Assembly (NCBI GenBank): GCA_964494395.1
Contig: CAZBTI010000004.1
Coordinates: forward strand, 1-55,643
Direction of reading: 5' to 3'
Length of the DNA stretch: 55,643 bases
Origin: SHLQ01 sp964494395
GTDB taxonomy: Bacteria; Actinomycetota; Acidimicrobiia; Acidimicrobiales; SHLQ01
Below the pieces are notes generated by a model. The model had not been told where the DNA came from. It made no database searches and was given only the letters and a program-made list of their open reading frames with translations. The position numbers and the translations under genes are program-made. This document shows, piece by piece, positions 24,874 through 32,936 of the stretch (position 1 is its first letter; each line of letters starts with the position of its first letter).

Positions 24874-26916
24874 ATGGCGAACCTCATGACGGTCCGCAAG
24901 CGGCGTTTTCCTCGTCGGTGCTTGGTGGCGGTTACCAGCGTCGTTGTCGGAGCGCTCTTTGCGAGCACATTGGCCGCTGCTGGCGCCCAAACCGGTGGGA
25001 CCGTCAACGCGGTGTCCGAGCCGATTATCGATCGAGGTGTCACGATCGAACTGGCGCCACTCCTGACCATCCCAGCCGATCAATTCGGGCAACCTCGTAT
25101 CAACCAGTTCGCGCTTCAAGGTGAGCGTTTGTTTGCAGTGACCGACCTCGGCGGTCGGATCTATGAGATCGTGCCCCAGAGCGAGGGTTTGCTACAGCCA
25201 GCGTCGCCGGACCTCTTCTTTGACGTAGCGTCGGCGATCAACGCAACGCCCGGTCGACAGTTCGATACGTCAAACACGTTTCACGGTGGCCTGCGAAGTG
25301 TTGCCTTTCACCCAGATTTTGACTCCAACGGATTGTTTTACACCTCGGTAATGGAGCGTCGGCCGGCGAACCCGGCGACCTCGACCTATCTGAGCGACGT
25401 GCCCCAGCCGAACATCGCCGATGGAGTGGTGGTCGAGTGGCGTGTCGACCCCGCAACGGGAGAGCCTGACCCCGGCTCCTACCGCGAGGTGTTCCGCGTT
25501 GGGATTCCTTTTTATGACCACCCGATCAAACAAATGGCGTTCAATCCGTTTGCTCAGCCCGGGGACGCGGACTACGGGTTGCTGTACGTCGCGCACGGGG
25601 ACGGTAGCTCCCAACCTGCGCCTGAGGGCGGCGGCGTGCGCAACGATGCGCTCGGGAAGATCTTGCGCGTCGACCCACTCCGTCAAGGTGACGGGTCGAG
25701 CTACGGCGTGCCCGCCGATAACCCGTTCGTCGGAAACCCCTCGATGCTCGATGAGGTGTATTCGCTCGGTCACCGGAATCCTCACCACCTTTCATTTGCC
25801 CAAGGTGAGGACGGCCGAGCCCGCCTGATCGTCGCTGAGGTGGGACGCGACAACGTTGAGGAGATCAACCTGATCGAATCCGGAGCCAACTACGGCTGGT
25901 CCTTGCGCGAAGGCACGTTCGTCCACCTCCAAGACGAGGGCGACCTCATCACCGGAGTAGCCCCGCTTCCGGCTAACGAGGCTGAGTTTGGGTTCACGTT
26001 CCCGGCCGCCCAGTACGGCCATGTCGGTTCCGTTGGAGCGGGACTGCCCAGCCAGGGGGTCGCCGGGGGCTATGTCGTAGCCAACGGATCGCCTCTCGAC
26101 GGTGAGTACTTCTACTCGGACTTCCCGGTCTCAGGGCGAGTGTATTCATCAGAGTTCGACGAAATGATCGGTGCGGTTACCAGACTTGACTCGGCCGACC
26201 CCGCTCGCGACGAGCCGAACGAACTCACCCAAGCAGCGACTGGTCTGGTGAGCGTGCTGTTCGATCATGACGCCAACCCCGCAACGCCGTCCCAACCCCG
26301 AGACGACCTTCTTGACGTCTTCGACGACGCTCCGTCCTATGACGGTTCTGGGCGTGCCGATGTGCGCTTTGGCCAAGGTGCCGCCGGTGAGATGTACGTG
26401 TCGAGCAAGAAGAACGGAGTTATCTACCTCGTCATGAACTCGGTGGCTCCGACCGAGTTGTGCGAAGGGCTACCCCGAACCGTCAATGGGTTGACGGGCA
26501 CGCCAGGGCCTGATGTGATCATCGGGACAGCCGGGCCAGACGTGATTCGTGGTGACGGCGGCGACGACGTGATTTGTGGTCGAGGAGGAGCCGACGAAAT
26601 TCGCGGCGAAGGCGGTTCCGACCGCATCTATGGCGGCCAGGGAGCCGATACGGTGTTCGGCGGCCGTGGCGATGACACCTTGTTGGGCGGGCGAGGCGGA
26701 GACCACCTCGTGGGTGGGCGTGGCGAAGATACGATCCGTGGTGAATTCGGCTTCGATCGGATCGACGGTGGTGCCGGAGACGATGAGCTCTTTGGCGGCC
26801 GAGGCAACGACGAACTGCGAGGTGGTGCCGGAGCCGACTCCGCTACCGGCGGCGCAGGTTCTGACAGCTGCGATGCGATCGTTCGCGTCGTCGCCGGGTG
26901 TGAAGCATTGAGCTAG
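24874..26916 (+). CDS. Secreted soluble-aldose-dehydrogenase-like beta-propeller with RTX calcium repeats
   Basis: 680 residues. A Sec signal peptide (about 1-40, basic start then VVVGALFASTLAAAGAQ) precedes a GSDH/PQQ-type six-bladed propeller domain (about 60-520: HGGLRSVAFHPDF, GRNDALGK-like block, GHRNPHHLSF, EVGRDNVEEIN, GANYGW). Residues about 542-664 are hemolysin-type calcium repeats (GGxGxDxxxG, roughly a dozen). A two-Cys cap (CDAIVRVVAGCE) ends it. Such propellers oxidise sugars with PQQ or only share the fold; HNP-type catalytic residues are partly recognisable. The RTX part would fold on export in calcium-rich water. No PQQ or type I secretion genes are in the window. Confidence 0.8.
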   Translation: MANLMTVRKRRFPRRCLVAVTSVVVGALFASTLAAAGAQTGGTVNAVSEPIIDRGVTIELAPLLTIPADQFGQPRINQFALQGERLFAVTDLGGRIYEIVPQSEGLLQPASPDLFFDVASAINATPGRQFDTSNTFHGGLRSVAFHPDFDSNGLFYTSVMERRPANPATSTYLSDVPQPNIADGVVVEWRVDPATGEPDPGSYREVFRVGIPFYDHPIKQMAFNPFAQPGDADYGLLYVAHGDGSSQPAPEGGGVRNDALGKILRVDPLRQGDGSSYGVPADNPFVGNPSMLDEVYSLGHRNPHHLSFAQGEDGRARLIVAEVGRDNVEEINLIESGANYGWSLREGTFVHLQDEGDLITGVAPLPANEAEFGFTFPAAQYGHVGSVGAGLPSQGVAGGYVVANGSPLDGEYFYSDFPVSGRVYSSEFDEMIGAVTRLDSADPARDEPNELTQAATGLVSVLFDHDANPATPSQPRDDLLDVFDDAPSYDGSGRADVRFGQGAAGEMYVSSKKNGVIYLVMNSVAPTELCEGLPRTVNGLTGTPGPDVIIGTAGPDVIRGDGGDDVICGRGGADEIRGEGGSDRIYGGQGADTVFGGRGDDTLLGGRGGDHLVGGRGEDTIRGEFGFDRIDGGAGDDELFGGRGNDELRGGAGADSATGGAGSDSCDAIVRVVAGCEALS

Positions 26917-26934
26917 CGCCTTCTTCTGAACGCT

Positions 26935-27831
26935 CTAGGACGGGGCGAGACGTCGAAGGTCTATTCGCAGTACCTGTCTCGGCCGCCCAGAGACATTGCG
27001 CGAGGGCGAGTGGAGTGCTCGGGGGTCGAATACCACGACGTCGCCCGGGCTACCGGTGATCTCGGTGACGCGGCAATGCGTCCCGTCGGCGGAGGTGCCG
27101 TTGGAGACGAACTGTTCCATACGATCGAGCGGTGGTCCTGCGGTGCAGAGCTCAGCGAACCACTCATTCGTTTCGACCAAGCGGTCGAGGAGATCCCCGA
27201 CGGGGAGGAGTCGAAGCGCGTCGGGGTCCATCACCACGTCGCGGTTGACGTGGCTAAACGCCCGAACCTGTCGCCCGTCGACCACTCCATCTCGAGATGC
27301 GAAAACCTCGCCTCTCCGATGAGATCCGGTCACGGCCACCGTTGGCCCCGTAGCTCGGTCGACGACATCGAGGAAGACAAACGCGAAGAGACTCCACGGC
27401 TCGTCGTCGCCAACGACGATTGGTTCGTCGCTATGCCAACGCTGGTGAGGGACGTTCCACCCGCCTTCGGTTCCGGGGAAGGTCAGCAGTGAATACCACT
27501 TGTCGAGCGGCTCCCACCGGTCAGCTCCAAAGATGGAGTTCACCCGTTTTGTTATGGCCGTGAGTGAGGGCTCGAAGGAACCGTTCGATTGCAGTTCGTC
27601 CATAACAGCATTCGTGCCGGACAAGCGGTAACCGCGTTCTTTGACCACCGGATCATCGAAGCGCGCAAACCAGCTGGCCGGGTCATCTTCTCGAATGGCG
27701 AATGAGCGCTCGATCGATTGCCAGAAGTGCTGCTTGAGGGTGGCGATGGTTACTTGATCGATGACGTTGCGAAGCGCGAGCACGCCTTCTTGACGGAAGG
27801 TTTCAATGTCGGAGTTCGACTCATCGTCCAC
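26935..27831 (-). CDS. PhyH-family Fe(II)/2-oxoglutarate dioxygenase
   Basis: 298 residues. Iron ligands are H133-x-D135 (RWHSDE) and the later His in PRALHSPSRN, with an Arg eight residues on in RPRQVLR for 2-oxoglutarate. ATGPTVAVTGSHRRGE is the usual PhyH turn. Substrates in this family are diverse, so none is proposed. GTG 27831 is chosen because a TACACT box lies 7 nt upstream; GTG 27837 adds two residues. It is divergent from dapB, with 36 bp between the start codons, and interrupts the usual peptidase-dapB linkage. Confidence 0.83.
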   Translation of the reverse strand: MDDESNSDIETFRQEGVLALRNVIDQVTIATLKQHFWQSIERSFAIREDDPASWFARFDDPVVKERGYRLSGTNAVMDELQSNGSFEPSLTAITKRVNSIFGADRWEPLDKWYSLLTFPGTEGGWNVPHQRWHSDEPIVVGDDEPWSLFAFVFLDVVDRATGPTVAVTGSHRRGEVFASRDGVVDGRQVRAFSHVNRDVVMDPDALRLLPVGDLLDRLVETNEWFAELCTAGPPLDRMEQFVSNGTSADGTHCRVTEITGSPGDVVVFDPRALHSPSRNVSGRPRQVLRIDLRRLAPS

Positions 27832-27838
27832 CCACACG

Positions 27839-27844
27839 AGTGTA
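27839..27844 (-). promoter_or_regulatory. Leaderless-type -10 box (TACACT) of the PhyH gene
   Basis: On the minus strand TACACT ends 7 nt before GTG 27831. It lies back to back with the dapB box. Confidence 0.45.
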
Positions 27845-27854
27845 CGCGACGGGT

Positions 27855-27860
27855 TAGGCT
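27855..27860 (+). promoter_or_regulatory. Leaderless-type -10 box (TAGGCT) of dapB
   Basis: TAGGCT ends 7 nt before ATG 27868; no ribosome binding site is present. Confidence 0.5.
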
Positions 27861-27867
27861 CAGCCCC

Positions 27868-28638
27868 ATGATTCGAGTCGGAGTAACGGGAGCAGGCGGA
27901 AAGATGGGCGGCGAGGTGTGCAACGCCGTGCGAGCCGCTGACGGGTTCGAACTGGTGGCGGGGATCGACCCGAACGCCGACGGACTACCGGCTGACATCA
28001 CTGCAGTTAGCGCAATCTCCGACCTCGATGCGTCGACGGTCGATGTGATCATCGATTTCACCCACCTTGAGGTCGGGCGCACCGTGCTCAACTGGTGCGC
28101 CGCGAATGGTGTGCATGCCGTCGTCGGTACGACCGGCTTCACGAATGACGATCTCGCCGGATACCGGGCGGGCTTCACGTCGAGCAACGCGATGATCGCA
28201 CCGAACTTTGCGATCGGCGCGGTGATGATGATGCGCATGGCCGAGATCGCCGCTCCGCACTTCCAAACCGCTGAGGTGATCGAGTACCACCACAACAACA
28301 AGAAAGATGCCCCATCTGGCACCGCCATGATGACGGCGCAACGTATCGAGGCTGCCAAGGCCGAGACCGGATCAAGTTACGACCCGGACCCGACCGAGAA
28401 CGAGGTCGTTGCCGGATCCCGCGGCGGCAAAGTCGGCGGAGTTGGAGTGCACGGCATTCGCATGGAGGGCATGGTTGCTCATCAAGAGGTCATCTTTGGA
28501 ACGACCGGAGAAACCCTGACGATCCGCCACGACAGTCTCGACCGAAAGTCCTTCATGCCAGGAGTGCTTCTCGCCGCGGGCAAGATCGCCGACTTGCCCG
28601 GACTTACCCTCGGCCTTGACTCACTCCTCTTCGACTAG
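27868..28638 (+). CDS. dapB: 4-hydroxy-tetrahydrodipicolinate reductase
   Basis: 256 residues. GAGGKMG (8-14) is the nucleotide-binding loop; VGTTGF and APNFAIGAVMM are conserved; EYHHNNKKDAPSGT (139-152) contains the catalytic His pair (141-142) and Lys146. It reduces the DapA product in lysine and meso-DAP synthesis. ATG 27868 starts at the family N-terminus (IRVGVTGAGG); the long in-frame extension upstream is inside the divergent gene and not translated. dapA lies 1.6 kb downstream. Confidence 0.96.
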   Translation: MIRVGVTGAGGKMGGEVCNAVRAADGFELVAGIDPNADGLPADITAVSAISDLDASTVDVIIDFTHLEVGRTVLNWCAANGVHAVVGTTGFTNDDLAGYRAGFTSSNAMIAPNFAIGAVMMMRMAEIAAPHFQTAEVIEYHHNNKKDAPSGTAMMTAQRIEAAKAETGSSYDPDPTENEVVAGSRGGKVGGVGVHGIRMEGMVAHQEVIFGTTGETLTIRHDSLDRKSFMPGVLLAAGKIADLPGLTLGLDSLLFD

Positions 28639-28654
28639 GCGTCCCCAACAAGCC

Positions 28655-28713
28655 ACAAAGATTTGTACAGGCTGACAGACCGTCACGGTCTGTCAGCCTG
28701 TACAAATCTTTGT
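28655..28713. repeat. Perfect 59-bp palindrome (29-bp arms) after dapB
   Basis: 28655-28683 is the exact reverse complement of 28685-28713, with one C (28684) at the centre. Transcribed RNA would form a very long hairpin from either strand. It begins 16 bases after the dapB stop and could end transcription. But its length, perfection and lack of a clear T-run are unlike the pnp terminator of this window, so a mobile-element relic, protein-binding site or assembly fold-back are alternatives. Confidence 0.85.
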
Positions 28714-28816
28714 CCGATGATGTTTGGGGCGGTATCCGGAAACCAAAATCGGTACTTTTACAATGATCTTTAGTTGCTTTTGGCCGACCGAATCCTTGTG
28801 AAGCATCTGGCTGAAG

Positions 28817-28822
28817 TATTCT
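28817..28822 (+). promoter_or_regulatory. Leaderless-type -10 box (TATTCT)
   Basis: TATTCT ends 6 nt before ATG 28829; a weak TTGTGA lies 15 nt upstream of it. Confidence 0.5.
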
Positions 28823-28828
28823 GAGAGC

Positions 28829-29344
28829 ATGGTCGCTATCGATGCTCCGCCGTTTGTCGACGGCCTTGGGGAACCCTCGATTCGCCCGTACGCGAGCGAG
28901 GACCACAAATGGGCCTGCGAACTACTCGATTCGGTAGGCGGTCGATTCCGCGTTCGTCGAGGGAGAGTTATCGACACCGCGGTTCTCGCCGGCCTCATTG
29001 GGATGCGTGACGGCCACCGCAACACGCTCGTGACTATCACTCGCCACCGAAGAGACTTCGAACTTTCGGTGATTGCGAGCAACCCGTTCGACCCAGAACT
29101 TGTACAACTCGTCATCCGCGCAGCGCTTCAATACCGTCAACCCGGAGCGAGTCGTGCATACGCGATTTGCTCGAACGCGCAATTCGGAATTCAGCGAGCT
29201 CTACAGAACGCTGACTTCCGTTTGTGTGCCACCAGGCCCGGCGCAATGGAAGCGGTCGGAAGGCGATCCCCGCACCCACTCGTCAGCCACTTCGGCGGCC
29301 TTCCCGTGCGCGACGAGATCGAATTCGATTTCCTGATCCGCTGA
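28829..29344 (+). CDS. GNAT-like hypothetical protein
   Basis: 171 residues. The opening (SIRPYASEDHKWACELLDS) has the look of a GNAT acetyltransferase start, and ALQYRQPGASRAYAICSNAQFGIQRALQNADF resembles the late GNAT strand-helix where a substrate-side residue pair sits. The acetyl-CoA loop (Q/RxxGxG/A) is not clear: GGRFRVRRGR is only loosely similar. It could be an inactive or divergent member. It lies directly ahead of SURF1 with a 3-nt gap. Confidence 0.5.
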   Translation: MVAIDAPPFVDGLGEPSIRPYASEDHKWACELLDSVGGRFRVRRGRVIDTAVLAGLIGMRDGHRNTLVTITRHRRDFELSVIASNPFDPELVQLVIRAALQYRQPGASRAYAICSNAQFGIQRALQNADFRLCATRPGAMEAVGRRSPHPLVSHFGGLPVRDEIEFDFLIR

Positions 29345-29347
29345 CCT

Positions 29348-30103
29348 GTGTTTCTAACCCCACGCTGGCTCGCATCTCACCTCTTCGTCTCCGTACTGGT
29401 CGCGGCGTTCATCGTTGCGGGTTTCTGGCAGATCAATCGTCTTGGGCAACGCCAAGACGTGAACGCACTCATTACTGCTCGCCTCGGCCAGATCGTCCGC
29501 CTCGACAGCGTCGCCACTGAGCCCTTCGAGGACCTCGAGTTTCGTCGAGTGCAGGTGCGGGGCAATTTCGAACCGAACTCAGAAATCCTCATCGCCAATC
29601 GAAGTCGAGAAGGCGAACCAGGCTTCTGGGTCTGGACGAACTTCGAAACCGACTCGGGAGACATTTTGGTCAACCGAGGTTTCGTCAACCGAGAGATCAT
29701 CCTCGGGACAGCACAACTCGCCATCGGTGAGGACCTCGCGCCGACCGGTGGACAGGTGACCATCGAAGGGCTCATTCGCGAAGGTTTCGAACGCGGCAAC
29801 CTGAGCGAGAACGGCGATCAGCTCAGCATCCCGAACCCGGAGCTGGCCACACAGACGCTCGGCACCGACCCGATCCTCGATCCAGCGCTGTATTTGCAGC
29901 TTGAAGCCCAGGAGCCTTCGCGCTCTCAGGCCTTTCCTCAAGTCCTGCCACCTCCCGATCTGGGGGAGGGGCCTCACCTCAGCTACGCCTTCCAGTGGTT
30001 TACCTTCGCAACTATTGGCGTTATTGGCTACGGCATCTTGCTTCGTCGGATCAAGCGCGGCGATCAGACGCGAGGCGATGTTCCAGTAGCCGCGCCCGTC
30101 TAG
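29348..30103 (+). CDS. SURF1-family cytochrome oxidase assembly protein
   Basis: 251 residues with one membrane helix at each end (about 10-28 and 218-236), the SURF1 topology. Conserved features are GFWQINRLGQR, FRRVQVRGNFE, PGFWVWTNF, LVNRGFV and the C-terminal HLSYAFQWFTFA. It helps heme a insertion in aa3-type oxidase. GTG 29348 follows the previous stop after 3 nt. No oxidase subunit genes are in the window. Confidence 0.88.
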   Translation: MFLTPRWLASHLFVSVLVAAFIVAGFWQINRLGQRQDVNALITARLGQIVRLDSVATEPFEDLEFRRVQVRGNFEPNSEILIANRSREGEPGFWVWTNFETDSGDILVNRGFVNREIILGTAQLAIGEDLAPTGGQVTIEGLIREGFERGNLSENGDQLSIPNPELATQTLGTDPILDPALYLQLEAQEPSRSQAFPQVLPPPDLGEGPHLSYAFQWFTFATIGVIGYGILLRRIKRGDQTRGDVPVAAPV

Positions 30104-30205
30104 CACGGCCGACGGCCCGGTCACGGTCCGTTGCCGAACAGCGGGGAAAACGCCAAATGCGCTGAATTTCGCGGCAGACTGTTCATTCGCGTAAGGAGAT
30201 TCGAC

Positions 30206-31093
30206 ATGGCTCGATTTGGACAAGTACTCACCGCAATGATTACGCCGTTTACCAGTGACGGAGATCTCGATCTTGAGGGCGCTCAGAAGTTGGCCAAGTG
30301 GCTGGTCGAAAACGGGAACGAGGGCCTTGTCGTTGCGGGGACGACCGGGGAGAGCCCGACCATTACCCAAGCCGAACAGATCGATCTGATCAAAGCCGTC
30401 GTGGAAGCTGTCGATGTTCCCGTCATTGCCGGAACCGGGAGCAACGACACCAGAGCGGCGGTCAAAAACACTGAACTCGCAACCGCTGCCGGTGCCGATG
30501 GGCTTCTCGTCGTCTCGCCGTATTACAACCGTCCATCTCAGGCTGGCTTGCTCGCACACTTCGAAGCCGTCGCTGGTGCCTCTGACCTGCCGATCATGCT
30601 CTACGACATCCCCGGGCGAACCGGACGCAAGATGGCGACCGACACCATTCTACAACTCGCACAGATCTCAAACGTCGTCGCGCTGAAGGACGCTGCCGGC
30701 GATCCTGCCGAAACCTCGTTCCTCATTGCCGAAGCCGACGACGAATTCGAGGTGTACTCCGGAGACGACGCTCTGACCCTGTCCCTTCTTGCGGTCGGTG
30801 CGGTTGGTGTTGTCGGCGTGGCAACTCACTGGGCAGCTCCGGAGATTGCAGCGATGATCTCGGCCTTCACCAACGGTGATGTAGCCGAAGCGCGCCGCCT
30901 CAACCAGACCCTTCTCGCCTCGTGGGATATCGAGACTGGCGATTCTCGACCGAACCCCATCCCGAGCAAGACCATGATGAGGCTCCTCGGACAACCCGGT
31001 GGCCAGTGTCGCTTGCCAATGGGCCCTGAGCCGGTCGAACTTGAAGACCTCTGCCGTAAGGTTCTGTCGAACCTTGGACGTCCAGGCTTCTAA
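30206..31093 (+). CDS. dapA: 4-hydroxy-tetrahydrodipicolinate synthase
   Basis: 295-residue TIM barrel. GTTGES (45-50) binds pyruvate, Tyr133 (MLYDIPGRTG) and SPYYNRP (104-110) are conserved, and Lys161 (VALKDAAGD) forms the Schiff base. It condenses pyruvate with aspartate semialdehyde. AAGGAG at 30193-30198 fixes ATG 30206. Its stop shares a base with the RNase J start. Confidence 0.97.
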   Translation: MARFGQVLTAMITPFTSDGDLDLEGAQKLAKWLVENGNEGLVVAGTTGESPTITQAEQIDLIKAVVEAVDVPVIAGTGSNDTRAAVKNTELATAAGADGLLVVSPYYNRPSQAGLLAHFEAVAGASDLPIMLYDIPGRTGRKMATDTILQLAQISNVVALKDAAGDPAETSFLIAEADDEFEVYSGDDALTLSLLAVGAVGVVGVATHWAAPEIAAMISAFTNGDVAEARRLNQTLLASWDIETGDSRPNPIPSKTMMRLLGQPGGQCRLPMGPEPVELEDLCRKVLSNLGRPGF

Positions 31094-32769
31094 TGGCCGA
31101 ACCGGTAGGCATCACCTTTCTCGGCGGCCTCGGAGACATCGGGCGAAACTGCGCGCTGCTCGAGACGAACGGGCGCATCGTCATCTTGGACTGCGGTCAG
31201 ATGTTTGCCGACGAAACCCAGCCGGGGGTCCAGTCGATCCTGCCGGACTTCTCCTACTTGGTCGACAAGGCTGACCGGATCGATGGTTGCGTGGTCACCC
31301 ACGCCCACGAGGACCACATCGGTGGCGTCACCTTTCTTTTGGAGGCCGTCCCCGATCTCGAACTCGACTTCTATGGCACGGCGTTCACCCTTGGCTTAGT
31401 CCGACACAAGCTGCAAGAACGCAACCTTGCCGGGCGCGCCAATCTGCATGTTCTCAACGACGGCGATACACGAAAGATCGGTCCGTTCGAGTGTGAGTTC
31501 TTGCCGGTGACCCACTCGACTCCGTCGGGCCTCATCACGGCGTTTACGACGCCACAGGGCATCATCTTGCACTCGAGCGACTTCAAACTCGACCACACTC
31601 CTGTCGATGGCCGTATCACCGACCTCCCTCGGATCGGCGCGTTGTCACAAAGCCCGGGTATCCGTCTGCTTCTTGCAGACTCCACGAATGCAAACACGCC
31701 CGGCCAGTCCACGTCGGAATCGACGGTCGGTCCTGTGCTTCGAGGTTTGTTCCACGAGCATCGAGACAAGCGGATCATCGTCGGCGCGTTCGCCAGCCAC
31801 ATTCACCGCATCCAACAGATTGCCGACGTCGCAATCGAACAGGGCCGCACCATCGTCACGCTCGGTCGCTCGATGAAGCGGAACGTGGCTCTCGCCCGCG
31901 ACCTTGGCCTGCTCTCCATCCCCGACGCTCGCATTCGAGATATTGCCGACGCCGATGATCTCGACCCGATCAAGACCTGCATCATCTCCACCGGTAGCCA
32001 GGGTGAGTTCCGCTCGGCGCTCACGTTGATGGCGCAGAACGACAGTCGGTGGATCACCGTTGGTCCACAGGACACCGTGATCTTTAGCTCGCATCCAATT
32101 CCGGGTAACGAAGCTGCCGTTGGTCGGGTGCGTTCTGGCCTTGCACGTCAAGGCGCCTCGATTGTTCACTCGGGTCAGGTAGACGTACACACGACTGGTC
32201 ATGGCACCCAGCAAGAGCTGTTGGCGTTGCACAGCGTGGCGAACCCCGAACTCTTCGTCCCCGTGCACGGTGAATATGAGCACCTCATTGGTCATGCCGA
32301 TCTGGCCATGCGCCGAGGGATGGCGCCAGAGAACGTCCTGGTTGCTACCGATGGCGACCAACTGCTGCTCACCGACGATGGGATTAGCAAGAACGGTCAA
32401 GTTTCTGGCGAGTACATCTACATGGATGGCTCGGCCGAGGCACTTACCGAAGCAATTCTTCAAGAGCGGCTTCTCATGCGCGATGCGGGTTTCGTGTCGG
32501 TCATCGCCGAAATCGATCTCGAACATCGCGAGATTGCTTTCGGACCTGTCGTGACCTCTCGGGGCTGGGCATCGCCGAACGAACGCTTCGACCTCGAAAC
32601 AGGTGCTGCGAGCGAGGCGAAGACGGCGATCGAGAAGGCGCTTCTCGAATCAGGCGACCTACGCGACATGGAACGTGTAAGCCGGCGTGCGGTTGGTAGT
32701 TACGTTGCGCAGGTCACTCGTCGCCGCCCGGTCATCGTGCCCGTCATTCGCGCCGTTCCCTCCGACTAG
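31093..32769 (+). CDS. rnj: Ribonuclease J
   Basis: 558 residues. Metallo-beta-lactamase core with H70-x-H72-x-D74-H75 (THAHEDH), later LPVTHSTPSG and SSDFKLD metal ligands, a beta-CASP domain (SSHPIPGNE) and a C-terminal domain with VPVHGEYEHL. Endo- and 5'-3' exoribonuclease for mRNA decay and rRNA maturation. The start overlaps the dapA stop (TAATG). dapA-rnj-ftsK is a standing actinobacterial order. Confidence 0.96.
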   Translation: MAEPVGITFLGGLGDIGRNCALLETNGRIVILDCGQMFADETQPGVQSILPDFSYLVDKADRIDGCVVTHAHEDHIGGVTFLLEAVPDLELDFYGTAFTLGLVRHKLQERNLAGRANLHVLNDGDTRKIGPFECEFLPVTHSTPSGLITAFTTPQGIILHSSDFKLDHTPVDGRITDLPRIGALSQSPGIRLLLADSTNANTPGQSTSESTVGPVLRGLFHEHRDKRIIVGAFASHIHRIQQIADVAIEQGRTIVTLGRSMKRNVALARDLGLLSIPDARIRDIADADDLDPIKTCIISTGSQGEFRSALTLMAQNDSRWITVGPQDTVIFSSHPIPGNEAAVGRVRSGLARQGASIVHSGQVDVHTTGHGTQQELLALHSVANPELFVPVHGEYEHLIGHADLAMRRGMAPENVLVATDGDQLLLTDDGISKNGQVSGEYIYMDGSAEALTEAILQERLLMRDAGFVSVIAEIDLEHREIAFGPVVTSRGWASPNERFDLETGAASEAKTAIEKALLESGDLRDMERVSRRAVGSYVAQVTRRRPVIVPVIRAVPSD

Positions 32770-32911
32770 TTCGGCTTCTTCGGTGGAGCGGACAACGAGG
32801 CAACTGCGCTTCGCTGTCATTTGAACGCACAGTGTGAAGTCGCGAGTTTCGGTGCGCGCGATCAGGGAGACTCTGCGCGCGAAATGCCAGACTCGTGTGG
32901 CTGGTGTCAAC

Positions 32912-32936
32912 TAGTGTTGCCAACACTGTGGCAACA
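32912..32936. promoter_or_regulatory. Palindromic operator candidate over the ftsK start
   Basis: TGTTGCCA (32915-32922), six bases, TGGCAACA (32929-32936): a perfect 8-bp inverted repeat. It overlaps a -10-like TAGTGT (32912-32917) and the GTG start at 32928. A nested GTGTT/AACAC pair (32914-32926) shares it. The position would let a dimeric repressor block initiation. The cognate regulator is unknown. Confidence 0.5.

Noticed and set aside
27718..27867. 50-codon N-terminal extension of dapB
   Set aside because: It lies inside the divergent PhyH gene; the family start and a -10 box point to ATG 27868.
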